From: Micromonospora sp. AMSO31t
GTDB taxonomy: Bacteria > Actinomycetota > Actinomycetes > Mycobacteriales > Micromonosporaceae
Direction of reading: 5' to 3'
DNA length: 64,000 nt
Assembly (NCBI RefSeq): GCF_008868175.1
Contig: NZ_WBKT01000004.1
Coordinates: forward strand, 34,870 to 98,869
Position 1 is the first letter of the stretch, and the number at the start of each line of letters is the position of its first letter. The notes beneath the pieces were generated by a model. The model had not been told where the DNA came from. It was given only the letters and a program-made list of their open reading frames with translations, and searched no databases. The position numbers were made by a program, and so were the translations under genes. Below are positions 51,200 through 60,312 of the stretch, in pieces.

Positions 51200-53005
51200 A
51201 TGAGTTCCGCACCAACCCCGACCGATCCCGCCCAACCCGCCGAGGACGAGGCCGTCGCCTTCACGGACCTCGGGCTGCGCACCGAGCTGCTGAACGCGCT
51301 CGCCGTCCTCGGCTACGAGGAGCCGACCCCGATCCAGCGGGAGGCGATCCCGCCGCTGCTCGCCGGCCAGGATCTGCTGGGGCAGGCCGCGACCGGCACC
51401 GGCAAGACCGCCGCGTTCGCCCTGCCGCTGCTGCAGCGGATGCCCGACGACCGTCCCGGCGGGGACCCGGTGTCGCTGGTGCTGGTGCCGACCCGCGAGC
51501 TGGCGGTGCAGGTCTCCGAGGCGTTCCACCGCTACGGCAAGGACCTGGGCGCCCGGGTGCTGCCGATCTACGGCGGCCAGCCGATCGGCCGGCAGCTGCG
51601 CGCCCTCGACGCCGGCGTGGACGTGGTGGTGGCGACGCCGGGCCGGGCGCTGGACCACATCGCCCGGGGCACCCTGCGGCTGGGCGGCCTGACCACGGTG
51701 GTGCTCGACGAGGCCGACGAGATGCTCGACATGGGCTTCGCCGAGGACATCGAGGCGATCCTTGAGCACGCCCCGGCCGGCCGGCAGACCGTGCTCTTCT
51801 CGGCCACCATGCCGGCCCGGATCGACGGGCTGGCCCGCCAGCACCTGACCGACCCGGTGCGGATCCAGATCGAGCGCGAGCGGCCGGTCGCGGGCGAGGC
51901 CCCGCGGGTGCGGCAGAGCGCGTACATCGTCGCGCGGGCGCACAAGCCGGCCGCCCTGGGCCGGGTGCTGGACGTGGAGTCGCCCACCGCGGCCATCGTG
52001 TTCTGCCGCAGCCGCGAGGAGGTGGACCGGCTCACCGAGACGATGAACGGCCGCGGCTACCGGGCCGAGGCGCTGCACGGCGGGATGAGCCAGGAGCAGC
52101 GCGACCGGGTGATGGGCCGGCTGCGGTCGGGCACCGCCGACCTGCTGGTCGCCACCGACGTGGCGGCCCGCGGGCTGGACGTGGAGCAGCTCACCCACGT
52201 GGTCAACTACGACGTCCCGTCGGCCCCCGAGTCGTACGTGCACCGGATCGGCCGGGTGGGCCGGGCCGGCCGGGAGGGCGTGGCCATCACCCTGGCCGAG
52301 CCGCGCGAGCACCGGATGCTCAAGACCATCGAGCGGGTCACCGGCCAGCGGATCGCGGTCGACAAGATCCCCACGGTGGCCGACCTGCGGACCCGGCGGC
52401 TGGAGCTGACCCAGGCGGCGCTGCGGGAGTCGCTGCTGGAGGACGACCTGGAGCCGTTCCGGGCCATCGTCGAGTCGCTGACCGACGAGTTCGACCTCGT
52501 GGAGGTCGCGCTGGCCGCGGTGCGGCTGGCCCACGAGGCCACCCTGCCCGGCACGGCCGACGAGGAGGAGGAGATCCCGCAGGTCGCCGTCCGCCCGTCC
52601 CGCGAGCCCCGACCCGGGTTCGACGCCCGGGACCGGCGCGGCGGCGGCGGTGCACGTCCCCGCTCCGGCGGCACCACCCAGGTCTTCATCGGCCTGGGCC
52701 GGCGCGCCGGGGTGCGCCCGCAGGACCTGGTCGGGGCAATCACCGGGGAGACCGGGGTCAACGGCCGGGACATCGGTTCGATCGAGATCGCCGACCGGTT
52801 CTCGCTGGTCGAGGTCCCGTACGGGGTCGCCGACGAGGTGATCCAGGGGCTGCGGGGCAGCACCATCAAGGGCCGCAAGGCCACGGTGCGCCGGGACCGG
52901 GACGGCGACGGCGGCGGCGAGCGCCGCTTCGACGGTGACCGCCGGGAGCGCCGCGGCCGGGACGGCGACGGCGGCGAGCGGCGGGAGCGCCGGGACCGCT
53001 GGTGA
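51200..53005 (+). CDS. DEAD-box ATP-dependent RNA helicase (DeaD/CsdA-like)
   Basis: A 601-residue helicase. Q motif (FTDLGL, PTPIQREAIP), motif I ATGTGKT, Ia PTRELAVQV, II DEAD, III SATMP, motif V/VI region ATDVAARGLD and HRIGRVGRAGREG are all intact. After the RecA-like core (to about residue 380) follows a helical dimerisation region and a DbpA-type RNA-binding domain (about 490-565, IGLGRRAGVRPQDLVGAI in parts). The tail is Arg/Gly/Asp-rich (RDRDGDGGGERR). It remodels structured RNA, typically in cold adaptation and ribosome assembly. Confidence 0.95.
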   Translation: MSSAPTPTDPAQPAEDEAVAFTDLGLRTELLNALAVLGYEEPTPIQREAIPPLLAGQDLLGQAATGTGKTAAFALPLLQRMPDDRPGGDPVSLVLVPTRELAVQVSEAFHRYGKDLGARVLPIYGGQPIGRQLRALDAGVDVVVATPGRALDHIARGTLRLGGLTTVVLDEADEMLDMGFAEDIEAILEHAPAGRQTVLFSATMPARIDGLARQHLTDPVRIQIERERPVAGEAPRVRQSAYIVARAHKPAALGRVLDVESPTAAIVFCRSREEVDRLTETMNGRGYRAEALHGGMSQEQRDRVMGRLRSGTADLLVATDVAARGLDVEQLTHVVNYDVPSAPESYVHRIGRVGRAGREGVAITLAEPREHRMLKTIERVTGQRIAVDKIPTVADLRTRRLELTQAALRESLLEDDLEPFRAIVESLTDEFDLVEVALAAVRLAHEATLPGTADEEEEIPQVAVRPSREPRPGFDARDRRGGGGARPRSGGTTQVFIGLGRRAGVRPQDLVGAITGETGVNGRDIGSIEIADRFSLVEVPYGVADEVIQGLRGSTIKGRKATVRRDRDGDGGGERRFDGDRRERRGRDGDGGERRERRDRW

Positions 53006-53010
53006 GCACG

Positions 53011-53048
53011 GCCGAGGCCCCCGGTCCGGGTGGACCGGGGGCCTCGGC
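53011..53048. terminator. Long perfect hairpin, bidirectional terminator
   Basis: A 17-bp perfect stem (53011-53027 with 53032-53048) with a 4-nt loop between the convergent helicase and lon genes. Confidence 0.85.
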
Positions 53049-53059
53049 GTGGCGGGTGG

Positions 53060-55396
53060 TCAGGCCGCGGCGAGCGGCTGGCCGCCCAGGCTCTCCGCGT
53101 CGACGTCGGCCGGGCGCAGCGCCAGGGCGAGCACGTCGGCCACGTCGGCGAGGGTGTGGACGGTCAGCGCCTCGCGGACCTCGGCGGGCAGGTCGTCCAG
53201 GTCCGGCTCGTTGCGCTTCGGGATGATCACCTCGGTCAGGCCGGCCCGGTGGGCGGCGAGCAGCTTCTGCTTCACGCCGCCGATGGGCAGCACCCGGCCG
53301 GAGAGGGTGACCTCGCCGGTCATCCCGAACTCGGGGCGCACCGGCCGGCCGGTCACCAGCGACGCCAGCGCGGTGACCATGGTGATACCGGCGCTGGGGC
53401 CGTCCTTGGGCACCGCGCCCGCCGGGAAGTGCACGTGGATCCGCCGCCCGGCGAGGACGTTCGGGTCGATGCCGAGGCGTCGCCCGTTGGAGCGCAGGTA
53501 GGACAGCGCGATGTGCGCCGACTCCTTCATGACGTCGCCGAGCTGACCGGTGAGCGTCAGCCCCGGCTCGCCCTCCATGCTGGTCGCCTCGATGAAGAGC
53601 ACGTCGCCGCCGGCGCCGGTGACCGCCAGCCCGGTGGCCACGCCGGGCACCGCCGTCCGCTCGGCCGACTCCGGGGTGAACTTGGGCCGGCCCAGGTAGC
53701 GGGCGAGGTTGTCGGTGTCGACGCGGACCGGCGCCGGGTCGGACGCCAGCGCCACGGTGACCTTGCGCAGGATCTTCGCCAGAGCCCGTTCGAGCTGCCG
53801 GACACCGGCCTCCCGGGTGTACTCACCCGCGATCAGCGCCAGCGCCTCGTCGGCCACGGTGACCTCGTCGGCGGTCAGCCCGGCCCGCTCCCGCTGCCGG
53901 GGCAGCAGGTGGTCCCGGGCGATGGCCACCTTCTCGTCCTCGGTGTAGCCGTCCAGGGTGACGAGCTCCATCCGGTCCAGCAGCGGGCCGGGGATGCTGT
54001 CCACCACGTTGGCGGTGGCCAGGAAGAGCACGTCGGACAGGTCGAGGTCGACCTCCAGGTAGTGGTCCCGGAAGGTGTGGTTCTGCGCCGGGTCGAGCAC
54101 CTCGAGCAGGGCCGCGGCCGGGTCGCCGGAGTAGCCGACGCCCAGCTTGTCGACCTCGTCGAGGAGCACCACGGGGTTCATCGAGCCGGCCTCGCGCAGC
54201 GCGCGGACGATGCGGCCGGGCAGCGCGCCGACGTAGGTGCGCCGGTGGCCGCGGACCTCCGCCTCGTCGCGGACGCCGCCGAGGGAGACCCGGACGAAGG
54301 TGCGGCCGAGCGCCCGCGCGACGGACTCACCGAGGCTGGTCTTGCCGACGCCGGGCGGGCCGGCCAGGGCGAGGACCGCGCCGGAGCCGCGCCCGCCGAC
54401 CACGCCGAGGTTGCGCTCGGCGCGCCGGTTGCGCACCGCCAGGTATTCCAGGATGCGGTCCTTCACGTCGGCCAGGCCGGCGTGGTCGGCGTCGAGCACC
54501 GCACGCGCCGCGGCCAGGTCGGTGTTGTCCTGGGTACGCGTGCTCCACGGCATCTCGAGGACGGTGTCCAGCCAGGTCCGGATCCAGCCCGCCTCCGGTG
54601 AGGCGTCACTGGCCCGCTCCAGCTTGCCGACCTCGCGCAGGGCCGCCTCGCGCACCTTCTCCGGCAGGTCGGCCGACTCCACCCGGGAGCGGTAGTCCGC
54701 GGAGCCGTCCGGCTCGTCCTCGCCGAGTTCCTTGCGGATCGCGGCGAGCTGCTGGCGGAGCAGGAACTCGCGCTGCGACTTCTCCAGCCCCTCGCGGACG
54801 TCGCTGTTGATCCGCTCGGTGACCTCCTGCTCGGCCAGGTGGTCCTTCACCCAGCCGACCAGCAGCTCCAGCCGGGCGGTGACGTCCGGGGCGGCGAGCA
54901 GCTCGGTCTTCTGCGCCAGGGTCAGCCAGGGCGCGTAGCCGGCCGCGTCGGCCAGCTCGGAGAGGTCGGTCATCCGCTCCATGGCGTCGATGACCTGCCA
55001 CGCGCCGCGCTCCTGCAGCACCGAGGTCATCAGCGCGCGGTACTCGCGGGCGAGTTCCCGGGCCCGGCCGGCCGGGGCGGGTTCGTCGAGGGTGGTCGCC
55101 TCGACCCAGAGGGCGGCGCCCGGTCCGGGCACGCCGGAGCCGATCCGGGCCCGGGCGAGGCCGCGGACCACGGCGGCCGGTTCGCCGCTGGGCAGCCGAC
55201 CCACCTTCTCGATGGTGGCGATCACGCCGACCGAGCCGTACTCGCCGTCGAGGCGGGGCACGGCCAGCAGCGTCTTGTCGCCACTGGCGCGGGCCGCGTC
55301 GACCGCGGCCTGGGTGGTCGGGTCGAGGGTCACCGGGATGACCATGCCGGGCAGCAGGACGGCGTCGGTCAGGGGAAGTACCGGAAGAGTTGCCAT
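53060..55396 (-). CDS. lon: ATP-dependent Lon protease
   Basis: A 778-residue LonA-type protease. The N-terminal LON substrate-binding domain starts MATLPVLPLTDAVLLPGMV. AAA+ motifs: GPPGVGKTS (Walker A, near 345), LLDEVDKL (Walker B). The protease domain has the catalytic Ser in KDGPSAG (near 672) and Lys in GGVKQK (near 713). It degrades misfolded and regulatory proteins in the cytosol. ATG 55396 lies 23 nt from a HAIR-like inverted repeat, so HspR control is likely, as known for lon in streptomycetes. Longer starts are unsupported. Confidence 0.95.
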   Translation of the reverse strand: MATLPVLPLTDAVLLPGMVIPVTLDPTTQAAVDAARASGDKTLLAVPRLDGEYGSVGVIATIEKVGRLPSGEPAAVVRGLARARIGSGVPGPGAALWVEATTLDEPAPAGRARELAREYRALMTSVLQERGAWQVIDAMERMTDLSELADAAGYAPWLTLAQKTELLAAPDVTARLELLVGWVKDHLAEQEVTERINSDVREGLEKSQREFLLRQQLAAIRKELGEDEPDGSADYRSRVESADLPEKVREAALREVGKLERASDASPEAGWIRTWLDTVLEMPWSTRTQDNTDLAAARAVLDADHAGLADVKDRILEYLAVRNRRAERNLGVVGGRGSGAVLALAGPPGVGKTSLGESVARALGRTFVRVSLGGVRDEAEVRGHRRTYVGALPGRIVRALREAGSMNPVVLLDEVDKLGVGYSGDPAAALLEVLDPAQNHTFRDHYLEVDLDLSDVLFLATANVVDSIPGPLLDRMELVTLDGYTEDEKVAIARDHLLPRQRERAGLTADEVTVADEALALIAGEYTREAGVRQLERALAKILRKVTVALASDPAPVRVDTDNLARYLGRPKFTPESAERTAVPGVATGLAVTGAGGDVLFIEATSMEGEPGLTLTGQLGDVMKESAHIALSYLRSNGRRLGIDPNVLAGRRIHVHFPAGAVPKDGPSAGITMVTALASLVTGRPVRPEFGMTGEVTLSGRVLPIGGVKQKLLAAHRAGLTEVIIPKRNEPDLDDLPAEVREALTVHTLADVADVLALALRPADVDAESLGGQPLAAA

Positions 55397-55418
55397 CGAA
55401 CACCTGCTATCGCGTTGA

Positions 55419-55439
55419 GTTGAGCGTGTCAGGCTCAAG
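55419..55439. promoter_or_regulatory. HAIR-like inverted repeat upstream of lon (HspR site)
   Basis: TTGAGC, 7-nt spacer, GCTCAA within gTTGAGC...GCTCAAG, close to the HspR-associated CTTGAGT-N7-ACTCAAG. Confidence 0.65.
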
Positions 55440-55641
55440 TAACAAACCGTCTCCCTTGTTCCGGCTTGTGACCCACGCCACTCCCGCCGTGCCGGCAGAC
55501 CCGTCACGCGCGCGAAGACGCATTTGACGGCGCGCGGATAACCCGACCCGCCGAATGGCGAAGGACGGGTATTGTTGCGAAATTGCCACGAGATACGTCA
55601 AACTCATAGCCACACCCCGCCCGACACAGGGAGTAATGGCG

Positions 55642-55989
55642 ATGGCAAGGAAAGTAATCACCGTTCTGACCGACGACCTCGACGGCGGAAAGGCCGATCG
55701 GACCGTCGAGTTCAGCCTGGACGGCGTGGCGTACACGATCGACGTCTCCGACGAGAACGCCGGCGTCCTGCGCAAGGCGCTGGACCCGTACATCAGCGCT
55801 GGCCGACGGATCGGGCGCGGCCCGGTGGAGGCCGGTCGCGCCACGCGTGCCGGCGCCCGCCCGAGCACCTCGGGAATGGACCGCGAGCAGAACCGCGCCA
55901 TCCGGGAATGGGCCGTCAAGAACGGCTACGAGATTTCCGAGCGGGGCCGCATCCCCGTCTCGGTGGTGGAGGCCTACAAGAACCGCTGA
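55642..55989 (+). CDS. lsr2: Lsr2, H-NS-like nucleoid-associated protein
   Basis: A 115-residue protein. The N-terminal dimerisation domain begins [16 protein letters not shown], and the C-terminal DNA-binding domain ends with the AT-hook-like RGRIP motif that grips the minor groove of AT-rich DNA. In actinomycetes Lsr2 silences horizontally acquired low-GC genes. ATG 55642 has GGGAG at 8 nt; ATG 55636 is too close to it. Lsr2 would be expected to act on the lower-GC toxin tip and immunity gene of this window, which is an inference. Confidence 0.95.
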   Translation: MARKVITVLTDDLDGGKADRTVEFSLDGVAYTIDVSDENAGVLRKALDPYISAGRRIGRGPVEAGRATRAGARPSTSGMDREQNRAIREWAVKNGYEISERGRIPVSVVEAYKNR

Positions 55990-56161
55990 ACCCTCCCGGT
56001 TCACCGTCGGGCATCCCGGGGTCACGCTGAGAAATCGGCGCGACCCCGGTCGGCTTTTCCCGGCGTTAACAATTTTCAGCCGGGTGGGGTGTCCCGGCAG
56101 CCAACGTCGTCCCGCGCCGGCCCTCCCGAGGGCCGACACTCCCCGACCCGGGAGCCCATCG

Positions 56162-57019
56162 GTGCACGTCAGCATGGCGACCAGCGCCGGCACGGCCGGC
56201 CGGCCGAACGAGGACTTCGCCGGCGCCGTTCCCGGCGCCGCGGTGCTGCTCGACGGCGCCGGCATCCCGGGGACGGAGTCGATCTGCTCCCACGGTGTCG
56301 CCTGGTACACCCAACGGCTCGGCGGCGCGCTGCTCGGCCGGCTGTCGCGCGGCGACGGCCGGGATCTCGCGGCGATCCTCGCCGCCGCGATCGACGAGAT
56401 CGCCGCCGAGCACCGGGGCACCTGCGACCTCACCAACCCCGCCAGCCCGCAGGCAACCGTGGCGATCGTCCGCGCCCACCGGGGCCGCCTGGACCACCTC
56501 CTGCTCGCCGACTCCTTCCTCGTCCTCGACCGGGTCGGCGGCGGCCCGCAGGTCGTCACGGACGAGCGCGAGGTCACGGCCCGGCGCATCTGCTCCACAC
56601 CCCTGGCGGGTGTTCCCGAGGGCACACCGGAGTACGACCGCATCCGCGCCTCCTGCGCCCAGGCGCTGCGCGCCCGCCGGAACCAGCCGGGCGGCTACTG
56701 GATCGCCAAGGACGACCCGCACGCGGCGGAAGAGGCCGTGACCGGCAGCCGGCCCCTGCGCGACCTGGACGGCGTCGCACTGCTCAGCAACGGCGCCAGC
56801 CGCCTCGTGAGCCCGTACGCGCTGACCGACTGGGCCGGCGTGCTGGGGCTGCTCGCCGACGGCGGGCCGGCCGAGGTCGTCCGTCGCGTGCGACGGGCCG
56901 AGGCCGGCAGCCCGGCCGGCACCGCCGCGCCGGCACCGGACGACGCCACGGTCGTGCACTGCACCGACCTGGGCGGCTTCGACATCGGCGCGGCGACCGG
57001 GCCGACCGGCGGCCGCTGA
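56162..57019 (+). CDS. PP2C-like phosphatase-family protein
   Basis: A 285-residue soluble protein with PP2C-type landmarks: GRPNEDFAG (about residue 14), AVLLDGAG (about 28), ATVAIVRAHRGRLDHLLLADS and LLSNGASRLV. The motif D-G-A-G corresponds to the metal-binding DGxGG of PP2C but has diverged. GTG 56162 follows GGGAG at 7 nt; ATG 56174 is an alternative. Such proteins reverse Hanks-kinase phosphorylation, but no kinase is adjacent. It is convergent with the secreted protein gene across a hairpin. Confidence 0.75.
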   Translation: MHVSMATSAGTAGRPNEDFAGAVPGAAVLLDGAGIPGTESICSHGVAWYTQRLGGALLGRLSRGDGRDLAAILAAAIDEIAAEHRGTCDLTNPASPQATVAIVRAHRGRLDHLLLADSFLVLDRVGGGPQVVTDEREVTARRICSTPLAGVPEGTPEYDRIRASCAQALRARRNQPGGYWIAKDDPHAAEEAVTGSRPLRDLDGVALLSNGASRLVSPYALTDWAGVLGLLADGGPAEVVRRVRRAEAGSPAGTAAPAPDDATVVHCTDLGGFDIGAATGPTGGR

Positions 57020-57057
57020 GGCCGGCCACCCACCCGGGAGGGCACGCACGGAACGGC

Positions 57058-57091
57058 GGAGCCGCCCGGGGCTTACCCCCCGGGCGGCTCC
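57058..57091. terminator. GC hairpin between convergent genes
   Basis: A perfect 14-bp stem (57058-57071 with 57078-57091) and a 6-nt loop between the PP2C-like gene and the secreted protein gene. Confidence 0.8.
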
Positions 57092-57103
57092 GGCCGTGGG
57101 TGC

Positions 57104-58435
57104 TCAGTTGACGCGGATCCGCACCACGTCGATGGCGGGGGTCTGGTTGGCCCGCTCCATCATCGGGATGCGGTGCGAACCGTCACCGGCCCAGACCGCG
57201 CACTGCGCGAGGCCCGACTGGGGCAGACCGGGGACCTGGATGGTCACCTGGTCGGCCTGGTTGCTGCCGCCGCCGTCCTCGGTCGCCACGAAGAACGCCG
57301 GAACGTCCTGCGGGTTCGACGGCGCCGCCTGGGTGGTCTGCAGCATCCGGCAGGCGGTGTGGAAGTGCCCGCGGACCAGACCCTGGTCGTTGAGCAGCGA
57401 GCTCTCGACGTAGTAGCCACCCTGGCCGGCGGCGAGGAACCGGTCACGGATCAGGTTCCGGGTGCTGACCTGGAGGGTGAACGGCTGGTTGCGCTGGACC
57501 CGGTTCGGGAACTCCGTGATGAGCAGCGAGGGGTTGTTGGCGGCGGAGCCAACCTCACCGAACGCGGTGCTCACGCAGCGGTTGCCGTTCTGGAAACCGT
57601 CGTGCGCCTGGAGCTGGCTGTCGGTGCAGTCCTTGGCTAGCACGTTCAGGCCGTTGTTGCCGCCGTTGTTGCCGCCGTTGTTGCCGCCGTTCTGGCCACC
57701 GTTGTTACCGCCGTTCTGCCCACCGTTGTTACCGCCGGTCGGCGTGCTGCTCGGCGCGCCGGTCTGCCCGCCGTTGTTGCCGCCGCCGTTCTGGCCGCCG
57801 CCGTTCTGGCCGCCGTTCTGGGCGTTGTCGGCGATGGCGCACTGGGCCAGCTGGTCCAGGCCCTGCGGGCGCTGGGCGACCCGGCCGATGGCGGTCGCGA
57901 TCCGGTTCAACGTCGCGGTCCGCTTCTCGGCGAGCGGCCGCAGGATGGCGTTGTTGATGAAGCTGCCGCCGTTGCGGGCGCCGTCGGCCGCCAGCCGCCG
58001 GTTGGCCTCGGCGATCTGGCTGTCCAGCAGGGCGAGGTTGCGGTCCACCTCGGCGCGCGCCTGCTGGGGCACCTGCGGCAGCTTGCTCCGCACGTCCGGG
58101 CAGGCCACGGTGGGCGTCCCGGCGCCCGCGCCGCCACCCTTGGTCTGCTGGCACTCGGCGGACGACATCTGCCCGTCACCCCAGTGGTTGCGCACCCAGC
58201 GGCCGTTCTGCCAGGTCCGGGTGGTGCTGCCGCGGCCGTCCGGCGCGGTGGCACCCGGGCTCGGGGCCACGCAGGACGCCGAGGCGGCGCGGACGGTGGT
58301 CCGCCGGTCCTGGGCGGACGAGATCTGGGTGACGGCGACGATTCCGCCGAAGACCGCGAGCGTGCCGACCACGGCCAGCAGACGCTTGCTCCGCGCGTTA
58401 CCGGATGACCGGCGCGCCCGTGTGGACCTGCGCAT
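57104..58435 (-). CDS. Secreted protein with Asn-Gly-Gly repeat tract
   Basis: A 443-residue exported protein. Signal anchor (SKRLLAVVGTLAVFGGIVAV) is followed by a Cys-containing region, a helical segment (about 105-190), a tract of NGG/NNGG/QNGG repeats (about 205-260) and a conserved C-terminal domain (about 275-443) with LLITEFPNRVQRNQPF, YYVESSLLNDQGLVRGHFHTACRM and paired Cys. ATG 58435 has AAGGAG at 9 nt. I do not recognise the C-terminal family. The repeat tract probably acts as a flexible linker. Confidence 0.75.
   Translation of the reverse strand: MRRSTRARRSSGNARSKRLLAVVGTLAVFGGIVAVTQISSAQDRRTTVRAASASCVAPSPGATAPDGRGSTTRTWQNGRWVRNHWGDGQMSSAECQQTKGGGAGAGTPTVACPDVRSKLPQVPQQARAEVDRNLALLDSQIAEANRRLAADGARNGGSFINNAILRPLAEKRTATLNRIATAIGRVAQRPQGLDQLAQCAIADNAQNGGQNGGGQNGGGNNGGQTGAPSSTPTGGNNGGQNGGNNGGQNGGNNGGNNGGNNGLNVLAKDCTDSQLQAHDGFQNGNRCVSTAFGEVGSAANNPSLLITEFPNRVQRNQPFTLQVSTRNLIRDRFLAAGQGGYYVESSLLNDQGLVRGHFHTACRMLQTTQAAPSNPQDVPAFFVATEDGGGSNQADQVTIQVPGLPQSGLAQCAVWAGDGSHRIPMMERANQTPAIDVVRIRVN
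57651..57826 (-). repeat. Tandem repeat encoding the Asn-Gly-Gly linker
   Basis: Repeats of gccgttgttgcc and gccgttctggcc on the plus strand encode GGNN and GGQN units. The tract is prone to length variation; it is interrupted once by a non-repeat stretch (about 57737-57768). Confidence 0.85.
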
Positions 58436-58702
58436 CGAATTGCTCTCCTTCTCGATCCGGTAGTTGACTGGTGACCCCGGCGGACCGATGAATTTCGGGG
58501 TGAGGATCACCGCGACGTTCCGGTCGCACGTCGATGACCGACGATGCCCTTTCCGCACCGTCCCCGCGCCGTCCGGCGCGGCGGGGAAGATCTGCGTCCA
58601 TTCCCGCTTAGGTACGGAGCGAGGACGGCGAAGGTTCAACCGGGGATCGGGAGAATTCGCGGAGATTTCCGGGGCGGCCGGACGCGGCCCCGCGACGCCG
58701 GG

Positions 58703-59569
58703 TCAGTCGGCGCAGAGGTGGTCGAAGGCGAAGCCGCCCACGAACTCGTCGCGCCGAGCGGCCAGCCGCCGGATCTGCCCGCGTACCTCGTCCCGGTCCA
58801 CCAGGGACGGATCGGCGGCGTCCAGGTCACGCATCCGCTCCCCGACCGCCACGGCGGCCAGGTCCTCGGCCAGCCGGCCCGGGTCCACACCGCAGGAGAA
58901 GCGCTGGGCAACCAGGTGCACCCGCTCGACCAGGCACCGGCCGGGCCGCACCTCGATCCAACCCCAGCCCTCGGCCGGCCCGTCCGTCCACCGCACGTGC
59001 AGCCCGCGCACGATCGGGTCGGCGAGCCGGCGCTCCACGTACGCGTCGACGGCGGCGGCCCGGGCCAGCGCCCCGAGGTCGTTGACCGGCCCGCGCCGGC
59101 CGTCGGGAAGCCGGCCGACGATGTCCCGGAAGCCGACCGCGTCGCCGCTGTCCGGGTCGGTGCCGGCGGCGTAGTCGCGTGCGTCGATGACGTACTCGAC
59201 GAGGCGGCGGGCATGCTCGGGGGCGCGCAACGTCGGCGACTCGACCCGCAGCAGCGGCAGCCCGACCGCGGCGCAGACCGCGCTGGTCATCCGTTCGGCC
59301 CGGCGGGCCGGCGACCCGGCCGGGGCGGCCGGCGCGAACTGCACGGCGAACAGCGGCAGGCCGGTGTCGGCGGCGCAGACCACCTGGTCGAGGCCCTCCC
59401 GCCCGGCGGTGCTCCACTGGTGCCCGGTGACGCCCGGCGGCCGGCCCTGCACCAGCTCACCGAGCCGCCGGGCCGGGTACGCCACGTGGCCGGCGCGGAC
59501 GAGCTGCGGCGCGACCCCGGGCGGGATCGGACGCAGCCAGGAGGTGGCCACGCTGCCGGTGCTCGTCAT
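58703..59569 (-). CDS. DUF2726-like protein
   Basis: A 288-residue soluble protein. HQWSTAGREGLDQVVCAADTG and LFAVQFAPAAP, then AERMTSAVCAAVGLPLLRVESPTLR, resemble the DUF2726 core (a restriction-endonuclease-like fold, with the acidic residue replaced here). The rest has a helix-rich C-terminal half with WTDGPAEGWGWIEVRPGRCLVERV. Nuclease activity is not supported because the usual E/D-x-K is not seen. ATG 59569 is a weak choice; ATG 59737 and others upstream have no ribosome site. It is divergent from the GNAT gene. Confidence 0.6.
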   Translation of the reverse strand: MTSTGSVATSWLRPIPPGVAPQLVRAGHVAYPARRLGELVQGRPPGVTGHQWSTAGREGLDQVVCAADTGLPLFAVQFAPAAPAGSPARRAERMTSAVCAAVGLPLLRVESPTLRAPEHARRLVEYVIDARDYAAGTDPDSGDAVGFRDIVGRLPDGRRGPVNDLGALARAAAVDAYVERRLADPIVRGLHVRWTDGPAEGWGWIEVRPGRCLVERVHLVAQRFSCGVDPGRLAEDLAAVAVGERMRDLDAADPSLVDRDEVRGQIRRLAARRDEFVGGFAFDHLCAD

Positions 59570-59690
59570 CTCGCCAGATCCATCCGTCGCTCGGTCGATG
59601 CCCGAGTTTAGGGCGTCGATCATGGCGGCCGCCTCGGCGGTGCGGCGGAATCCGGTTGCCCGGTCCGGCCCCGGCCGGTGGAATCGCCCG

Positions 59691-60302
59691 ATGGCGATCC
59701 TCCTGACGACCGGACGGCTGGTGCTGCGCGAGTTCACCCCGGACGACGCCCCGCTCCTGACCGAGCTGGACGGCGACCCGGCGGTGATGCGCTACCTCAC
59801 CGGCGGCCGGCCCACCCCGGCCGGCGAGATCCGCGACCGGGTGCTGCCCGCCATGCTGGCCGCGTACCGCCGGCCGCCCGGGCTCGGCTGGTGGGCGGCG
59901 GAACGGCGGGCCGACGGGGACTTCCTCGGCTGGTTCGAGTTCCGCCCGCTGCGCGACGGCGACCCCCGCGAGGTGGAGCTGGGCTACCGGCTGCGCCGGG
60001 CCGCCTGGGGCGCCGGATACGCCACCGAGGGCGCGCGGGCCCTGGTCGAGCACGGCTTCACGGCGCTCGGCGTGGAACGGGTGGTGGCGACCACCATGGC
60101 GGTCAACACCGGGTCCCGCCGGGTCATGGCGAAGGCGGGGCTGGCGTACCGGCGGACGTTCCACCAGGACTGGCCGGAGGCGATCCCCGGCTCCGAGCAC
60201 GGCGAGGTGGAGTACGCGCTGACCCGCGCGGAGTGGGCCGCCCGCCGGCCGGCCACCGATACCGACCCGTCGTCCGGTGCGCGGCGGGTTCCGGGCCTCT
60301 AG
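59691..60302 (+). CDS. GNAT family N-acetyltransferase
   Basis: A 203-residue acetyltransferase of the RimJ/RimL type. It begins with TGRLVLREFTPDD, holds the acetyl-CoA loop in RRAAWGAGYATEGARAL (R/Q-x-x-G-x-G/A) and the strand VVATTMAVNTGSRRVMAKAGL. ATG 59691 is the natural start. It is followed at 11 nt by a DICT-domain gene, so they may share a transcript. The acetylated substrate is unknown. Confidence 0.9.
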   Translation: MAILLTTGRLVLREFTPDDAPLLTELDGDPAVMRYLTGGRPTPAGEIRDRVLPAMLAAYRRPPGLGWWAAERRADGDFLGWFEFRPLRDGDPREVELGYRLRRAAWGAGYATEGARALVEHGFTALGVERVVATTMAVNTGSRRVMAKAGLAYRRTFHQDWPEAIPGSEHGEVEYALTRAEWAARRPATDTDPSSGARRVPGL

Positions 60303-60312
60303 GCTCGGCCGG

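Noticed and set aside
57651..57826. Regularly repeated DNA that could look like a CRISPR array
   Set aside because: Units are 9-12 nt, have no unique spacers and encode Asn-Gly-Gly/Gln repeats in frame within a secreted-protein gene.
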